Positions 50,011 to 61,458 are shown, counted from the first letter of the stretch. The stretch: 64,000 nt of DNA from Pelomonas aquatica (GCF_026712205.1 NZ_JAPPUW010000012.1:1-64000); one strand, 5' to 3'. The notes: generated by a model not told the origin, from the letters alone. Translations and numbers: made by a program.

Positions 50011-50577
50011 TTGGCCACAGACAAAGAACTCAACGAATTCCTGCGCACCGTGGACCGCCGCGCGTTCAAGCGCACGGCCTACCTCGTCCGCGACGACGAT
50101 GCCGCACTGGACATCGTGCAGGACGCCATGATCAAGCTGGCGGAAAACTATTTCGACCGCCCCGCGGCCGAACTGCCGCTGCTGTTCCAGCGCATCCTGT
50201 CGAACGCGACGATGGACCACTTCCGTCGCCAGAAGGTGCGCAACGCGGTTCTGACGAATATGTCCGACTTCGAAGGCGGCGATGGCGACGGCGACTTCGA
50301 CCTGCTGGAGATCCTCGAAACCCAGGACGGCGCGATGGGCGCCCGGAGCGCGGCGGACGAGGTCAGCCGGGCGCAAATCTTGCAATCCATCGAGGCGGAA
50401 GTGGAACAGCTGCCGGCGCGTCAACGCGAAGCCTTCCTACTGCGTTACTGGGAGGAACTGGATGTTGCAGAGACCGCCTCTGTGATGGGTTGCTCGGAAG
50501 GCAGTGTCAAGACGCACTGCTCACGCGCCGTCCACGCGCTGGCCAAGTCCCTCAAAGCCAAGGGGATCACGCTATGA
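50011..50577 (+). CDS. ECF-type RNA polymerase sigma factor
   Basis: The 188-residue protein has sigma region 2 (AFKRTAYLVRDDDAALDIVQDAMIKLAENYF) and region 4 (LPARQREAFLLRYWEELDVAETASVMGCSEGSVKTHCSRAVHALAKSL), separated by an acidic linker (GGDGDGDFDLLEILETQDG). It starts at TTG with a distant GGAG. The next gene, encoding a membrane protein, overlaps its stop by four bases and is in the place where an anti-sigma factor is often found. The stimulus is unknown. Confidence 0.92.
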   Translation: MATDKELNEFLRTVDRRAFKRTAYLVRDDDAALDIVQDAMIKLAENYFDRPAAELPLLFQRILSNATMDHFRRQKVRNAVLTNMSDFEGGDGDGDFDLLEILETQDGAMGARSAADEVSRAQILQSIEAEVEQLPARQREAFLLRYWEELDVAETASVMGCSEGSVKTHCSRAVHALAKSLKAKGITL

Positions 50578-51056
50578 AGTCGCCAAATCTTTCCGCCCGC
50601 CCTGCCGACCTGGACGCCCGCCTGGATGCCGCCATGAAGCGCTTCGGGCAGCGCGTTGCCGCCGGCCTGACCGAGCGCAATGCCGAGCTGCCGCACGACG
50701 TGTCGGAGCGGCTGCGCTTCGCTCGCGAGCAGGCCCTGGCCCGCGCCGCCCGGGCGCGTGCGGCCCGCACGAGCGTGAGCACGGCCCGCCCCGCCACGGT
50801 GCAGATGGGCGCCACGCTGGCGCTGGGCGGCGGCCCGCGCGGTGCAGGCAAAGACAACGGCCTGTGGCCCAAGCTCGTTTCGGCTCTGCCGCTGCTGGCG
50901 CTGGTGGCCGGCCTGCTGCTGATGCAGCGCGGCCAGGTCCACGAACAGATCGTCGCCGCGGCCGAGGTCGATACCGCGTTGCTCAGCGACAACCTGCCGC
51001 CTTCCGCCTTCAGCGACCCAGGCTTCGCCGAATTCCTGAGAGATGGTCAAGAATGA
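50574..51056 (+). CDS. DUF3619-type membrane protein, possible anti-sigma factor
   Basis: The 160-residue protein has a soluble N-terminal half (FGQRVAAGLTERNAELPHDVSERLRFAREQAL), one membrane span (LVSALPLLALVAGLLLM) and a short periplasmic tail (DTALLSDNLPPSAFSDPGFAEFLRD). This layout and the ATGA overlap with the sigma gene suggest an anti-sigma-like role, which is inference only. The family match to DUF3619 is from recognised context and tail motif. Confidence 0.82.
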   Translation: MKSPNLSARPADLDARLDAAMKRFGQRVAAGLTERNAELPHDVSERLRFAREQALARAARARAARTSVSTARPATVQMGATLALGGGPRGAGKDNGLWPKLVSALPLLALVAGLLLMQRGQVHEQIVAAAEVDTALLSDNLPPSAFSDPGFAEFLRDGQE

Positions 51057-51870
51057 CCGGATGCGCATGACCCGAGCCGCGACGACGCCGCCCCAGCCCC
51101 TGCGCCTGCTGATGGCCCTGCTGCTCGGCGCAGCGGGGCTTTCTGCTTTTGCGCAGCCGCCCGAGGCCGCCTCCGCCCCCGAAGCGGCGAGCGCCGTGCT
51201 GCCCGCGGCACCGGCGCCGGTCGCGCGCCCCGCCGTGTCCGCCCTCGCGCCCGCGCCGACCTGGCAATCGCTGACACCCGCCCAGCAGGCCCTGCTGGCG
51301 CCGCTGGAGCATGACTGGGCCAGGCTCGGCGCCATCCAGCGCAGCAAGTGGCTGAATGCGACGCCGATGCTGGCCTCGCTGCCCGCGCCCGAGCTGGCCC
51401 GCCTGCACGAGCGCATGCGCGACTGGGCTCACCTGACGCCGGCCGAACGCCGGGATGCGCGGGTCGGCTTCCAGGTCGCCAAGCAGATCGATGCCGAGGA
51501 GCGTCAGGCCAAGTGGGAGGCCTACCAGGCCCTGCCGCCCGAGAAGCGGCAGGAGCTGGCCGAAAAGGCCGCCGCACGCCGCAAGGCCCAGGCCATCGCG
51601 CCCGGCCACACGGCCAAGCCGCTGGCCGCGGCGCCCAAGTCCAACATCGTGCCGGCCGCGCCCAAGCTGGTGACGCCCACGCCGGTCACCGGCAGCCTGG
51701 TCCAGGCCAAGCCGGGTGCGACGACGGTGCTGATCACCCAGGCCCGCGTGATGCCCAGCCACCACGCCGCGGGCGAGGCCAAGGTCGTCGCCGACCCGGC
51801 CCTGGTCGACCCCAAGACCCTGCTGCCCAAGTCACTGAAGGCGCCGCCCGCGCCCGCCTCCCACCCATGA
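51043..51870 (+). CDS. DUF3106-type periplasmic protein
   Basis: The 275-residue precursor has an N-terminal signal or anchor (PLRLLMALLLGAAGLSAFAQ), an Ala/Pro-rich stretch, and a repeated helical region (WQSLTPAQQALLAPLEHDWARLG, WLNATPMLASLPAPELARLHERMRDWAHLTPAERRDARVGF). This resembles DUF3106, which is somewhat like CpxP/Spy-type helices. It overlaps the preceding gene; ATG 51043, 51061 and 51067 are all possible starts. The function is unknown, and envelope sensing with the sigma factor is a reasonable guess. Confidence 0.82.
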   Translation: MVKNDRMRMTRAATTPPQPLRLLMALLLGAAGLSAFAQPPEAASAPEAASAVLPAAPAPVARPAVSALAPAPTWQSLTPAQQALLAPLEHDWARLGAIQRSKWLNATPMLASLPAPELARLHERMRDWAHLTPAERRDARVGFQVAKQIDAEERQAKWEAYQALPPEKRQELAEKAAARRKAQAIAPGHTAKPLAAAPKSNIVPAAPKLVTPTPVTGSLVQAKPGATTVLITQARVMPSHHAAGEAKVVADPALVDPKTLLPKSLKAPPAPASHP

Positions 51871-52379
51871 CGGCGCCTGCCGGCCTGGGCGCCGCGCCTC
51901 CAGGCCTGGCGCGCCGCTTCGCGGCCTTCCTCTACGAAGGCGTGCTGCTGTTCGGCGTGACCTTCTTCGCCGGCTTCCTGTATTCGGTGCTGACGCGCCA
52001 GCAGCATGCGATGCAGGGCCGCGCGGGCCTCGGCGCCTTCATCTTCGTCGTGCTGGGCCTGTATTTCGTCGGCTTCTGGACCCGCTCGGGCCAGACGCTG
52101 GCGATGAAGACCTGGCATCTGCGGGTCGTCGATGCCGCGGGCGGCCCGCTGGGCTGGCAGCGCGCGCTGCTGCGCTATCTGCTCAGCTGGCTGTGGTTCC
52201 TGCCCGCGCTGCTCAGCGTCTGGGCGCTGGGCCTGCACGGCGGCGGCGCCATCTTCGGCAGCCTCGCCGCCGGCGTGCTGGCCTATCTGCTGATCGCCCG
52301 CCTGCATCCGCAGCGCCAGCTGCTGCACGATACGATTTGCGGCACCCGCGTCATCACCCAGCTCCCGCAGCGCCGATGA
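51867..52379 (+). CDS. RDD family membrane protein
   Basis: The 170-residue protein has the RDD signature region near its start (GLARRFAAFLYEGVLLFGV), three to four membrane spans, and a typical TRSGQTLAMKTWHLRVVDAAGGPLGW loop and DTICGTRVI ending. The role of RDD proteins is mostly unknown; some affect ion transport. It overlaps both neighbours by ATGA junctions. Confidence 0.9.
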   Translation: MTAPAGLGAAPPGLARRFAAFLYEGVLLFGVTFFAGFLYSVLTRQQHAMQGRAGLGAFIFVVLGLYFVGFWTRSGQTLAMKTWHLRVVDAAGGPLGWQRALLRYLLSWLWFLPALLSVWALGLHGGGAIFGSLAAGVLAYLLIARLHPQRQLLHDTICGTRVITQLPQRR

Positions 52380-52765
52380 GCAGCCCGCAAGACAACCCCC
52401 ACAAAGGCCGCACCGGCCTGGACCGCATCATCCACGCCGCCGGCTACTCCTGGGCCGGGCTGAAGGCCGCCTACACGGGCGAGAGCGCCTTCCGCCAGGA
52501 GACCTGGCTCTGCATTCTCGCGGCGCCGCTGGCCTTCTGGCTGGCCAACACCTGGGAGCAGGCGGCGCTGCTGCTGGGCTCGCTGTTCGTCGTCATCATC
52601 GTCGAACTGCTGAACTCAGCCATCGAGGCCGTCGTCGACCGCGTGTCCTTCGAGCGGCACGATCTGTCCAAGCGCGCCAAGGACATCGCCAGCGCCGCCG
52701 TGCTGATGGCCCTGCTGCTGGCCGCCGGCGTCTGGGGCGCGGCCGTCTGGCAGCACCTGCACTGA
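52376..52765 (+). CDS. dgkA: Diacylglycerol kinase
   Basis: This small inner-membrane kinase phosphorylates diacylglycerol for phospholipid recycling. The 129-residue protein has an amphipathic start and the catalytic signature VELLNSAIEAVVDRVSFERHDLSKRAKDIASAAVL with the conserved Glu, Asn and Asp. Three membrane spans are visible. It is the last gene of the overlapping sigma factor operon, which hints at an envelope stress function for the regulon. Confidence 0.96.
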   Translation: MSSPQDNPHKGRTGLDRIIHAAGYSWAGLKAAYTGESAFRQETWLCILAAPLAFWLANTWEQAALLLGSLFVVIIVELLNSAIEAVVDRVSFERHDLSKRAKDIASAAVLMALLLAAGVWGAAVWQHLH

Positions 52766-52782
52766 CAGGGCGGCATCGGGCC

Positions 52783-53568
52783 ATGGCATCCGCCCGGGGT
52801 TTCCAGCTGTTGCGCTCCGGCATGGCCGGCGTGGAACTCGTCGCGGCCGACTCGGCCCACAGCTTCGGCCGGCACACCCACGACCAGTTCGGCATCGGCC
52901 TCGTCGAACGCGGCGCGCAGAAGTCCGCCAGCGGGCGCGGCGTCGTGGAGGCCGGCGCGGGCGACATGATCGCGGTGAATCCCGGCGAGGTGCACGACGG
53001 CAAGCCGCTGGACTCGACGGGCCGGCGCTGGCGCATGCTCTATGTCGAGCCGGCACGCCTGCTGGATGCGGCCGACGGCGTGAGGCCGGGCACCGGTTTC
53101 GAGTTCTCGGCACCGGTCATCCGCGACCGCGTGCTGGTGGCGCGCTTCGCCGCGCTGTTCGATGCCGCGACGGCCGGCGAGCCGCTGCAATCCGAGGCCG
53201 CGCTGCTGGGCTTGATCGCCCGGCTGCTGCAACCCGTGCCGCGCGGGCGCCCTGCCCTCACGGCGGGCGTCATGGCCGCGCGCGAACGCATGGACGACGA
53301 CCCTAGCGCCACACCCACGCTGGCCGCACTCGCCGCGCAGGCGGGCCTGAGCCGCTACCAGTTCCTGCGCGCCTTCACGCGCCTGACCGGCCTGCCGCCC
53401 CATGCCTATCTGCTGCAGCGGCGCGCCCAGCACGCGCGCCGGCTGGTCGGCAGCGGCATGGCGCTGGCCGACGCGGCCGCCGCGAGCGGCTTTGCGGACC
53501 AGAGCCACATGACGCGCAGCTTCGTGCGCAGCTTCGGCCTGACGCCCGGCGCCTTCGCCCGCGGTTGA
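52783..53568 (+). CDS. AraC-family transcriptional regulator
   Basis: The 261-residue protein has an N-terminal cupin-like sensor domain (HTHDQFGIGLVERGAQKSASGRG). The C-terminal part has two helix-turn-helix motifs (PTLAALAAQAGLSRYQFLRAFTRLTGLPPHAYLLQRR and LADAAAASGFADQSHMTRSFVRSFGLTPGAF). AraC proteins of this type often control an adjacent LysE exporter, and here a LysE gene follows by 83 bases on the same strand. Confidence 0.94.
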   Translation: MASARGFQLLRSGMAGVELVAADSAHSFGRHTHDQFGIGLVERGAQKSASGRGVVEAGAGDMIAVNPGEVHDGKPLDSTGRRWRMLYVEPARLLDAADGVRPGTGFEFSAPVIRDRVLVARFAALFDAATAGEPLQSEAALLGLIARLLQPVPRGRPALTAGVMAARERMDDDPSATPTLAALAAQAGLSRYQFLRAFTRLTGLPPHAYLLQRRAQHARRLVGSGMALADAAAASGFADQSHMTRSFVRSFGLTPGAFARG

Positions 53569-53651
53569 ACCTAGAAACGGCAGTTGAAATTTCGTTCAAG
53601 ACCCGGCAGCCGGTGCACCGCAGCATGGCGCTCCAAACAAGGAGCCCCTGC

Positions 53652-54263
53652 ATGAACCTCGAATTCCTGACCCTCTCGCTGCTGGTGGTCGCCTCGCCCG
53701 GCACGGGCGCCGCGGTCACCATCGCGACCGGCCTTGCACGCGGCACGCGCACGGCGCTGGTGGCGGCCTTCGGCTGCACGCTGGGCATCGTGCCGCACAT
53801 GCTAGCGGCCGTGACCGGCCTGGCCACGCTGCTGCACGCCAGTGCGCTGGCCTTCGAGGCCGTCAAGGTCGCCGGCGTGGCCTATCTGCTCTACATCGCG
53901 TGGATGACCTGGCGCGAGAAGGGCGTGCTGGAGGTGAAGGCCGACAGCGCCGAGCGCACGGACTGGCAAGTCATCCGGCACGCGGTGCTGGTGAACCTGC
54001 TCAACCCCAAGCTGTCGGTGTTCTTCCTGGCCTTCCTGCCACAGTTCGTCGCGCGCAACGAGCCGGCGCCGACGCTCGCGATGCTGGAACTCTCAGCCAT
54101 CTTCATGGCGATGACCTTCGCCGTGTTCGCGGTCTACGGCGCCTTCGCGGCGCGGATGCGCGACCGGGTGCTGGGCAGCCCGGCAGCGATGGCCTGGCTG
54201 CGGCGCAGCTTTGCAGCCACGTTCGTGGCGCTAGGTGCGAAGCTGGCGCTGACGCCACGCTGA
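53652..54263 (+). CDS. LysE/RhtB family amino-acid exporter
   Basis: The 203-residue inner-membrane protein has about six spans. It carries the family N-terminal motif VVASPGTGAAVTIATGLARGTRTALVAAFGCTLG and the middle VLVNLLNPKLSVFFLAFLPQFV. The substrate is probably an amino acid or small metabolite. The ATG at 53652 has AGGAG seven bases upstream, while earlier in-frame starts lack this. Confidence 0.93.
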   Translation: MNLEFLTLSLLVVASPGTGAAVTIATGLARGTRTALVAAFGCTLGIVPHMLAAVTGLATLLHASALAFEAVKVAGVAYLLYIAWMTWREKGVLEVKADSAERTDWQVIRHAVLVNLLNPKLSVFFLAFLPQFVARNEPAPTLAMLELSAIFMAMTFAVFAVYGAFAARMRDRVLGSPAAMAWLRRSFAATFVALGAKLALTPR

Positions 54264-54292
54264 GGACCGGAAGTATTTCGGGCCGAGCGCCG

Positions 54293-54368
54293 GGCCGCCC
54301 CAAGCCGGCCCGTTGGGCGATGTGCGAGCGGCTCGATGCCGCGAGCATCGCCGTCCCCTCGGGGGACC
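54293..54368. repeat. REP-like structured intergenic sequence
   Basis: The stretch contains GGCGATG and CATCGCC arms around an inner fold, and a perfect GTCCCC-TC-GGGGAC stem. It resembles GGGCCGCCCCAAG / CCCCTCGGGG intergenic repeats that I recall from Burkholderiales genomes. No other copy was seen in this window. It fills the gap between the convergent LysE and glnB genes. Confidence 0.45.
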
Positions 54369-54414
54369 GACCAGACGCGCGGCGTTCAGCTCGCGCGGCT
54401 GGGCGAGGGGCACG

Positions 54415-56444
<2,030 letters not shown>

Positions 56445-56446
<2 letters not shown>

Positions 56447-57650
56447 GGGCGACAGCAATTCAGCAAAGGACGAGGCCAGCATTGTCATTCGGGTCGACGA
56501 CAGCCCGGAGGCGCTGCCGCAAGGCCTCTGGGACGAGCTGCTTTCCCGCCAGGCCCGGCCCACGCCCTTCATGCGCCTGGCCTATCTTCGCGCGCTGCAT
56601 GCCAGCGGCAGCGCCGTGGCCGGGACCGGCTGGCAGCCGCAGTTCGTGTCGCTGTGGCGCGGCGCCGAACTGCTGGCGGCCTGCCCGGCCTGGCTGAAGG
56701 CCCACAGCTATGGCGAATACGTGTTCGACTGGGCCTGGGCCGACGCCTACCAGCGGCACGGCCTGAGCTACTACCCCAAGCTGCTGGTGGCCGTGCCCTT
56801 CACGCCGGTGCCGGGCAGCCGCCTGCTGGCCGTGGACGACGCGGCCCGCCTGTTGCTGGCGCAGGCTCTGCGCGCGCTGGCCCGCGAGACCGGGGCCTCG
56901 TCGCTGCATGTGCTGTTCGGCGACGAGGCCGACCAGGCCGCGCTGGCCGCCGCCGGCTGCACGGCGCGGCAGGGCGTGCAGTTCCACTGGACGGCCGAGG
57001 GCGACGCGGACTTCGCCGCCTTCCTGGGCCGGCTGCAGCGCGACAAGCGCAAGAAGATCCAGCAGGAGCAGCGCCGCGTGCGCGAGGCCGGCGTCGTCTT
57101 CGAGGCCCGCGAGGGCGCGGACATCAGCCCCGAGGACTGGGACTACTTCTACCGCTGCTACCAGCTCACCTACCAGGCCCACCACAGCAGGCCCTATCTG
57201 AGCCGCGACTTCTTCGCGCGCATGGCGGCCGACATGCGCGCGCACTGGCTGATGTTCACGGCACGGCGCCGAATGGGTGAAGGAAGCGAGCGCGTGGCCG
57301 CGTCGCTGATCGCGCTGGACCCCGGGCGCCGCACCGCCTTCGGCCGCTACTGGGGCGCGACCCAGCACATCCCCTGCCTGCATTTCGACGCCTGCTACTA
57401 CCAGCCGCTGGCTTGGTGCATCGCGAACGGCTACCAGCGCTTCGAGGGCGGCGCCCAGGGCGAGCACAAGATGGCGCGCGGCCTGATGCCGACGCCGACC
57501 GCCTCCAGCCACTGGCTGGCCCACCCGACCTTCGCCGACGCGGTCAACGACTTCCTGGCCCGCGAGGGCGCGGCGATGAGCGGCTATCTGGACGAACTGA
57601 ACGAGCATGCGCCGTTCAAAAGACAAAACGCCGCGGATGCGGCGTTTTGA
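56445..57650 (+). CDS. GNAT-fold acyltransferase (FemAB/DUF482-like)
   Basis: The 401-residue protein starts MGDSNSAKDEASIVIRVDDSPEAL and contains PFMRLAYLRALHASG, CPAWLKAHSYGEYVFDWAWADAYQRHGLSYYPKLLVAVPFTPVPG, LGRLQRDKRKKIQQEQRR and FEGGAQGEHKMARGLMPTPTASSHW. These are characteristic of the large GNAT proteins formerly called DUF482 or peptidogalycan synthesis-like. The substrate is unknown. Its start codon overlaps that of divergent nadE by two bases, and its last codons form a terminator hairpin. Confidence 0.9.
57625..57648. terminator. Bidirectional terminator within the 3' end of the GNAT gene
   Basis: AAAACGCCGC (57625-57634) pairs with GCGGCGTTTT (57639-57648) with a GGAT loop. T-runs occur on both strands. 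It encodes part of the protein tail (KRQNAADAAF) and also lies 21 bases after the ppa stop on the other strand. Confidence 0.85.
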
Positions 57651-57668
57651 GCAGGGCGAAAAGACCGT

Positions 57669-58199
57669 TCAGGCCTTGGCGAAGTTCGCCATGCCTTCGG
57701 TGATCTCGCGCTTGGCGGAGTCCGGGCCTTCCCAGCCCTTGACCTTGACCCACTTGCCCTTCTCCAGGTCCTTGTAGTGCTCGAAGAAGTGCTGGATGGC
57801 CGACAGGCGCATCGGGTTCACGTCCTCGATCTTTTCCCAGTGGCTGTACATGGGCAGGATCTTGTTGGTCGGCACGGCCAGCAGCTTGGCGTCGCCGCCG
57901 GCTTCGTCGTCCATCATCAGCACGCCCAGCGGGCGGCAGGTCACGACGACGCCGGGCGTCAGCGCGAACGGGGTGATGACCAGCACGTCCACCGGGTCGC
58001 CATCGTCGGCCAGCGTCTTCGGGATGTAGCCGTAGTTGCACGGGTAGTACATCGGCGTGGTCAGGAAGCGGTCGACGAACAGCGCGCCGGTTTCCTTGTC
58101 GACCTCGTACTTGATCGGGTCGGCATTCATCGGGATCTCGATGATGACGTTGAACTCGTCGGGCGCCTTGGCGCCGGGGGACACGTTGTGCAGGCTCAT
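57669..58199 (-). CDS. ppa: Soluble inorganic pyrophosphatase, family I
   Basis: The enzyme hydrolyses cytosolic pyrophosphate. The 176-residue protein starts [32 protein letters not shown]. It has [32 protein letters not shown], with the conserved Asp residues binding Mg. The ATG at 58199 is used; upstream in-frame codons ([10 protein letters not shown]) lack the conserved pattern. It is divergent from the membrane pyrophosphatase gene, 150 bases apart. Confidence 0.97.
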   Translation of the reverse strand: MSLHNVSPGAKAPDEFNVIIEIPMNADPIKYEVDKETGALFVDRFLTTPMYYPCNYGYIPKTLADDGDPVDVLVITPFALTPGVVVTCRPLGVLMMDDEAGGDAKLLAVPTNKILPMYSHWEKIEDVNPMRLSAIQHFFEHYKDLEKGKWVKVKGWEGPDSAKREITEGMANFAKA

Positions 58200-58349
58200 G
58201 GTCGTCGTTGTAGTGCTAAGGAAAACCCGCATTCTAGTTTTGCTGGTAAACGCTCAGCTGACGCCGCAGACCCCGCCCTTAAGCTCCGCCGCGCAAGCCC
58301 GACAGCCCGCTGGGCCGAAGCAATCGCACGCACCTGAGGAGACTTTTTC

Positions 58350-60530
58350 ATGTCGACGGAGATGGCGCTGTATTTCGCGCTGGCCTGCGGCCTCGCGGCC
58401 GTTCTTTATGGTTTCATTCAACGCAGCTGGATCCTGAGCCAGGACGCCGGCAATGCCCGCATGCAGGAGATCGCGACGGCGATCCAGCAGGGCGCCGCCG
58501 CCTACCTGGGCCGGCAGTACCGCACCATCGCCATGGTCGGCGTCGTGCTGGCCATCGCCATCGCGGTGTCGGGCCTGGGGCAGACGACGGCCATCGGCTT
58601 CGTCATCGGCGCGGTGCTGTCGGGCATCTGCGGCTTTATCGGCATGAACATCTCGGTGCGCGCCAATGTGCGCACCGCGCAGGCCGCCACCAAAGGCATC
58701 GGCGCGGCGCTGGACGTCGCCTTCAAGGGCGGCGCCATCACCGGCATGCTGGTCGTCGGCCTGGGCCTGCTGGGCGTCGGCGGCTTCTACATGGCCATCG
58801 GCGGCGGGCATGACAGCGCGGCGCTCAAGCCCATGCTGGGCCTGGCCTTCGGCTCCTCGCTGATCTCCATCTTCGCGCGCCTGGGCGGCGGCATCTTCAC
58901 CAAGGGCGCGGACGTGGGCGCCGACCTGGTGGGCAAGGTCGAGGCCGGCATCCCCGAGGACGACCCGCGCAACCCCGCGGTCATCGCCGACAACGTGGGC
59001 GACAACGTCGGCGACTGCGCCGGCATGGCCGCCGACCTGTTCGAGACCTATGCCGTCACGCTGATCGCCGCGATGGCGCTGGGCGCCTTGATGGTGGTCG
59101 GCAGCAGCGCGCAGGCCGGCGTCGTCTACCCGCTGGCCCTGGGCGGCGTGTCCATCATCGCGTCCATCATCGGCTGCTACTTCGTCAAGGCCAGCGACGG
59201 CATGAAGAACGTGATGCCGGCGCTCTACAAGGGCCTGATCGTGGCCGGCGTGCTGAGCCTGGTGGCCTTCTTCTTCGTCACCCGCGCCATGTTCCCGGGC
59301 GAAGTCCAGCTCGCCAACGGCGCCACGACGAATGCGATGGCCCTGTTCGGCGCCTGCGCCGTCGGCCTGGTGCTGACGGCCGCCATGGTCTGGATCACCG
59401 AGTACTACACCGGCACGCAATACCACCCGGTGCAGCACGTCGCCCAGGCCTCCACCACCGGCCACGGCACCAACGTCATCGCCGGCCTGGGCGTGTCGAT
59501 GAAGTCCACCGCCTTCCCGGTGCTCTTCGTCTGCGCGGCCATCTACTCGGCCTACATGCTGGCGGGCCTCTACGGCATCGCCGTCGCGGCCACATCCATG
59601 CTCAGCATGGCCGGCATCATCGTTGCGCTGGACGCCTACGGCCCCATCACCGACAACGCCGGCGGCATCGCCGAGATGGCCGAACTGCCCGCCGCCGTGC
59701 GCGACATCACCGACCCGCTGGACGCCGTGGGCAACACCACCAAGGCCGTCACCAAGGGCTATGCCATCGGCTCGGCCGGCCTCGCGGCGCTGGTGCTGTT
59801 CGCCGACTACACGCATGCGCTGGAGTCGCGCGGCATGCATGTCAGCTTCGACCTGTCCGACCACCAGGTCATCCTGGGCCTCTTCATCGGCGGCCTGATC
59901 CCCTACCTGTTCGGCGCGATGGCAATGGAAGCCGTGGGCCGCGCGGCCGGTGCGGTCGTCGTGGAGGTGCGCAAGCAGTTCGCCGACGGCGCCATCATGG
60001 CCGGCCTGCGCAAGCCCGAGTACGGCGCCGCGGTCGACATGCTGACCACCGCCGCCATCAAGGAAATGATCGTGCCGTCCCTGCTGCCCGTGGCCGCGCC
60101 CATCATCGTGGGCATGGTGCTGGGCCCGGCGGCCCTGGGCGGCCTGTTGATGGGCACCATCGTGACCGGCCTCTTCGTCGGCATCTCGATGTGCACCGGC
60201 GGCGGCGCCTGGGACAACGCCAAGAAGCTGATCGAGGAAGGCTTCAAGGACGACAAGGGCGTGGTCCACAAGAAGGGCTCCGAGGCGCACAAGGCCGCCG
60301 TCACCGGCGACACCGTGGGCGACCCCTACAAGGACACCGCCGGCCCGGCCGTGAACCCGCTGATCAAGATCATCAACATCGTGGCCCTGCTCATCGTGCC
60401 GCTGCTGCCGATGGCGGCCGGCAGCAAGGCGCCCGAGCCCCTGCCCGCACCGGTCGCCGCCGTCGCGGCCAGCGAGCCAGCGCCGGCCGCCAGCATGGCG
60501 GAGATGCCGGCCTCGGCAGCGTCTCAGTAG
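58350..60530 (+). CDS. hppA: Membrane-bound proton-translocating pyrophosphatase (K+-independent type)
   Basis: This inner-membrane enzyme couples pyrophosphate hydrolysis to proton export. The 726-residue protein has about 16 spans and the pyrophosphate motif [52 protein letters not shown]. The cation-dependence motif reads GNTTKA, and Lys at this position is the known marker of K+-independent H+-PPases. A C-terminal Ala/Pro-rich tail of about 40 residues extends past the last span. GAGGAGA precedes the ATG. It lies divergent to ppa. Confidence 0.97.
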   Translation: MSTEMALYFALACGLAAVLYGFIQRSWILSQDAGNARMQEIATAIQQGAAAYLGRQYRTIAMVGVVLAIAIAVSGLGQTTAIGFVIGAVLSGICGFIGMNISVRANVRTAQAATKGIGAALDVAFKGGAITGMLVVGLGLLGVGGFYMAIGGGHDSAALKPMLGLAFGSSLISIFARLGGGIFTKGADVGADLVGKVEAGIPEDDPRNPAVIADNVGDNVGDCAGMAADLFETYAVTLIAAMALGALMVVGSSAQAGVVYPLALGGVSIIASIIGCYFVKASDGMKNVMPALYKGLIVAGVLSLVAFFFVTRAMFPGEVQLANGATTNAMALFGACAVGLVLTAAMVWITEYYTGTQYHPVQHVAQASTTGHGTNVIAGLGVSMKSTAFPVLFVCAAIYSAYMLAGLYGIAVAATSMLSMAGIIVALDAYGPITDNAGGIAEMAELPAAVRDITDPLDAVGNTTKAVTKGYAIGSAGLAALVLFADYTHALESRGMHVSFDLSDHQVILGLFIGGLIPYLFGAMAMEAVGRAAGAVVVEVRKQFADGAIMAGLRKPEYGAAVDMLTTAAIKEMIVPSLLPVAAPIIVGMVLGPAALGGLLMGTIVTGLFVGISMCTGGGAWDNAKKLIEEGFKDDKGVVHKKGSEAHKAAVTGDTVGDPYKDTAGPAVNPLIKIINIVALLIVPLLPMAAGSKAPEPLPAPVAAVAASEPAPAASMAEMPASAASQ

Positions 60531-60556
60531 TTCGCTGGTAAACCCCGGCATCACGC

Positions 60557-60586
60557 CCCGAGAAATCAGACTTCTCGGGCCGTTTT
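60557..60586 (+). terminator. Terminator after hppA
   Basis: CCCGAGAA (60557-60564) pairs with TTCTCGGG (60572-60579), followed by CCGTTTTC. It ends transcription 27 bases after the hppA stop and before the J-domain gene. Confidence 0.8.
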
Positions 60587-60614
60587 CATTGCCGCGCCAC
60601 GGCAAAATCGCCCC

Positions 60615-61451
60615 ATGGCGAGCACGGCGATCACCCGACACGAACTGACGCGGCGACGCGAGCAATTGCAGGATCTGCGGCGCTACCTCGCCGTGCTGGA
60701 AGCCGACCACGACGGCGCCCGCGCCAAGCTGCTGGGCTTCCGCCTGCGCTACCTCGAAGCCCTGGGCCCGCTGATGCGCGAGCTCGACGAGCTCGAGGCC
60801 CAGCTCCACTCGGCCACCGCCCTGCTGTCCGAGGCGCTGCTGCGCCAGGGCGTCGACGCCCCCGTGTTGGCCACGCCGCGCGCCAAGGCCTGGCCCGACG
60901 TCCCGGCCCTGCCCGAAGCCGTGCCGCTGCCGCCCGAACCCACCGGGCCGATGACCGACCTGCCGCCGCCCAGCCTGAAGACGCTGTACCGGCGCGCGGC
61001 CATGCGCTTCCACCCCGACCTGGCGCCCTCGGGCCCCGAGCGCGCGGTCTGCGAGCAGCGCATGATGGTCGTCAACGAGGCCTATGCCGGCGGCGACCGC
61101 CACAAGCTCGAAACCCTGCTGCTGGCGGCCGGCGAACTGCCCGAGAAGGTCATCGGCGGCCCGGCCGACGCGGTGCGCGCCTGGCTGGGCCTGTGCGAGC
61201 ACCTCGTGCAGGGCCGCATCCGCGTCGTGCAGGCCCAGACGCTGGTGCTGCAGAACCTGCAGATGCACCAGTTGCGCATCGCCATCGAACGCGCCGAGGC
61301 GGGCGGCATGCGCCCGCTGGACATCATGGCCGCGCGGCTACGCGCGCAGATCGCGGAGCGGCGCCAGGAGCTCTATATCGGCCAGCGCCTGCAGCCGGAT
61401 TCGGACCTGGCAGCGAGCTTCGTCAGGCAGCGCCAGGCCCGAATCAGATAA
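60615..61451 (+). CDS. J-domain protein with central J-like segment
   Basis: The 278-residue protein has an N-terminal helical, coiled-coil region (LTRRREQLQDLRRYLAVLEADHDGAR to LDELEAQLHSATALLSEALL) and a Pro-rich linker. Near residues 118-165 is a DnaJ-like helix pair, LKTLYRRAAMRFHPDLAPSG...MMVVNEAYAGGD, with the HPD motif. A helical C-terminal part follows. The J-domain is usually N-terminal, so the central position is unusual; helix I of the domain is short. It may recruit DnaK to a specific client. It converges with the next gene, seven bases away. Confidence 0.85.
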   Translation: MASTAITRHELTRRREQLQDLRRYLAVLEADHDGARAKLLGFRLRYLEALGPLMRELDELEAQLHSATALLSEALLRQGVDAPVLATPRAKAWPDVPALPEAVPLPPEPTGPMTDLPPPSLKTLYRRAAMRFHPDLAPSGPERAVCEQRMMVVNEAYAGGDRHKLETLLLAAGELPEKVIGGPADAVRAWLGLCEHLVQGRIRVVQAQTLVLQNLQMHQLRIAIERAEAGGMRPLDIMAARLRAQIAERRQELYIGQRLQPDSDLAASFVRQRQARIR

Positions 61452-61458
61452 CGTCGGT

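Noticed and set aside
58254-61268. Long minus-strand open frame (about 1004 codons) opposite hppA and the J-domain gene
   Set aside because: It is rich in His, Gly, Ala and Arg with no domain, and it covers two well supported genes on the other strand.
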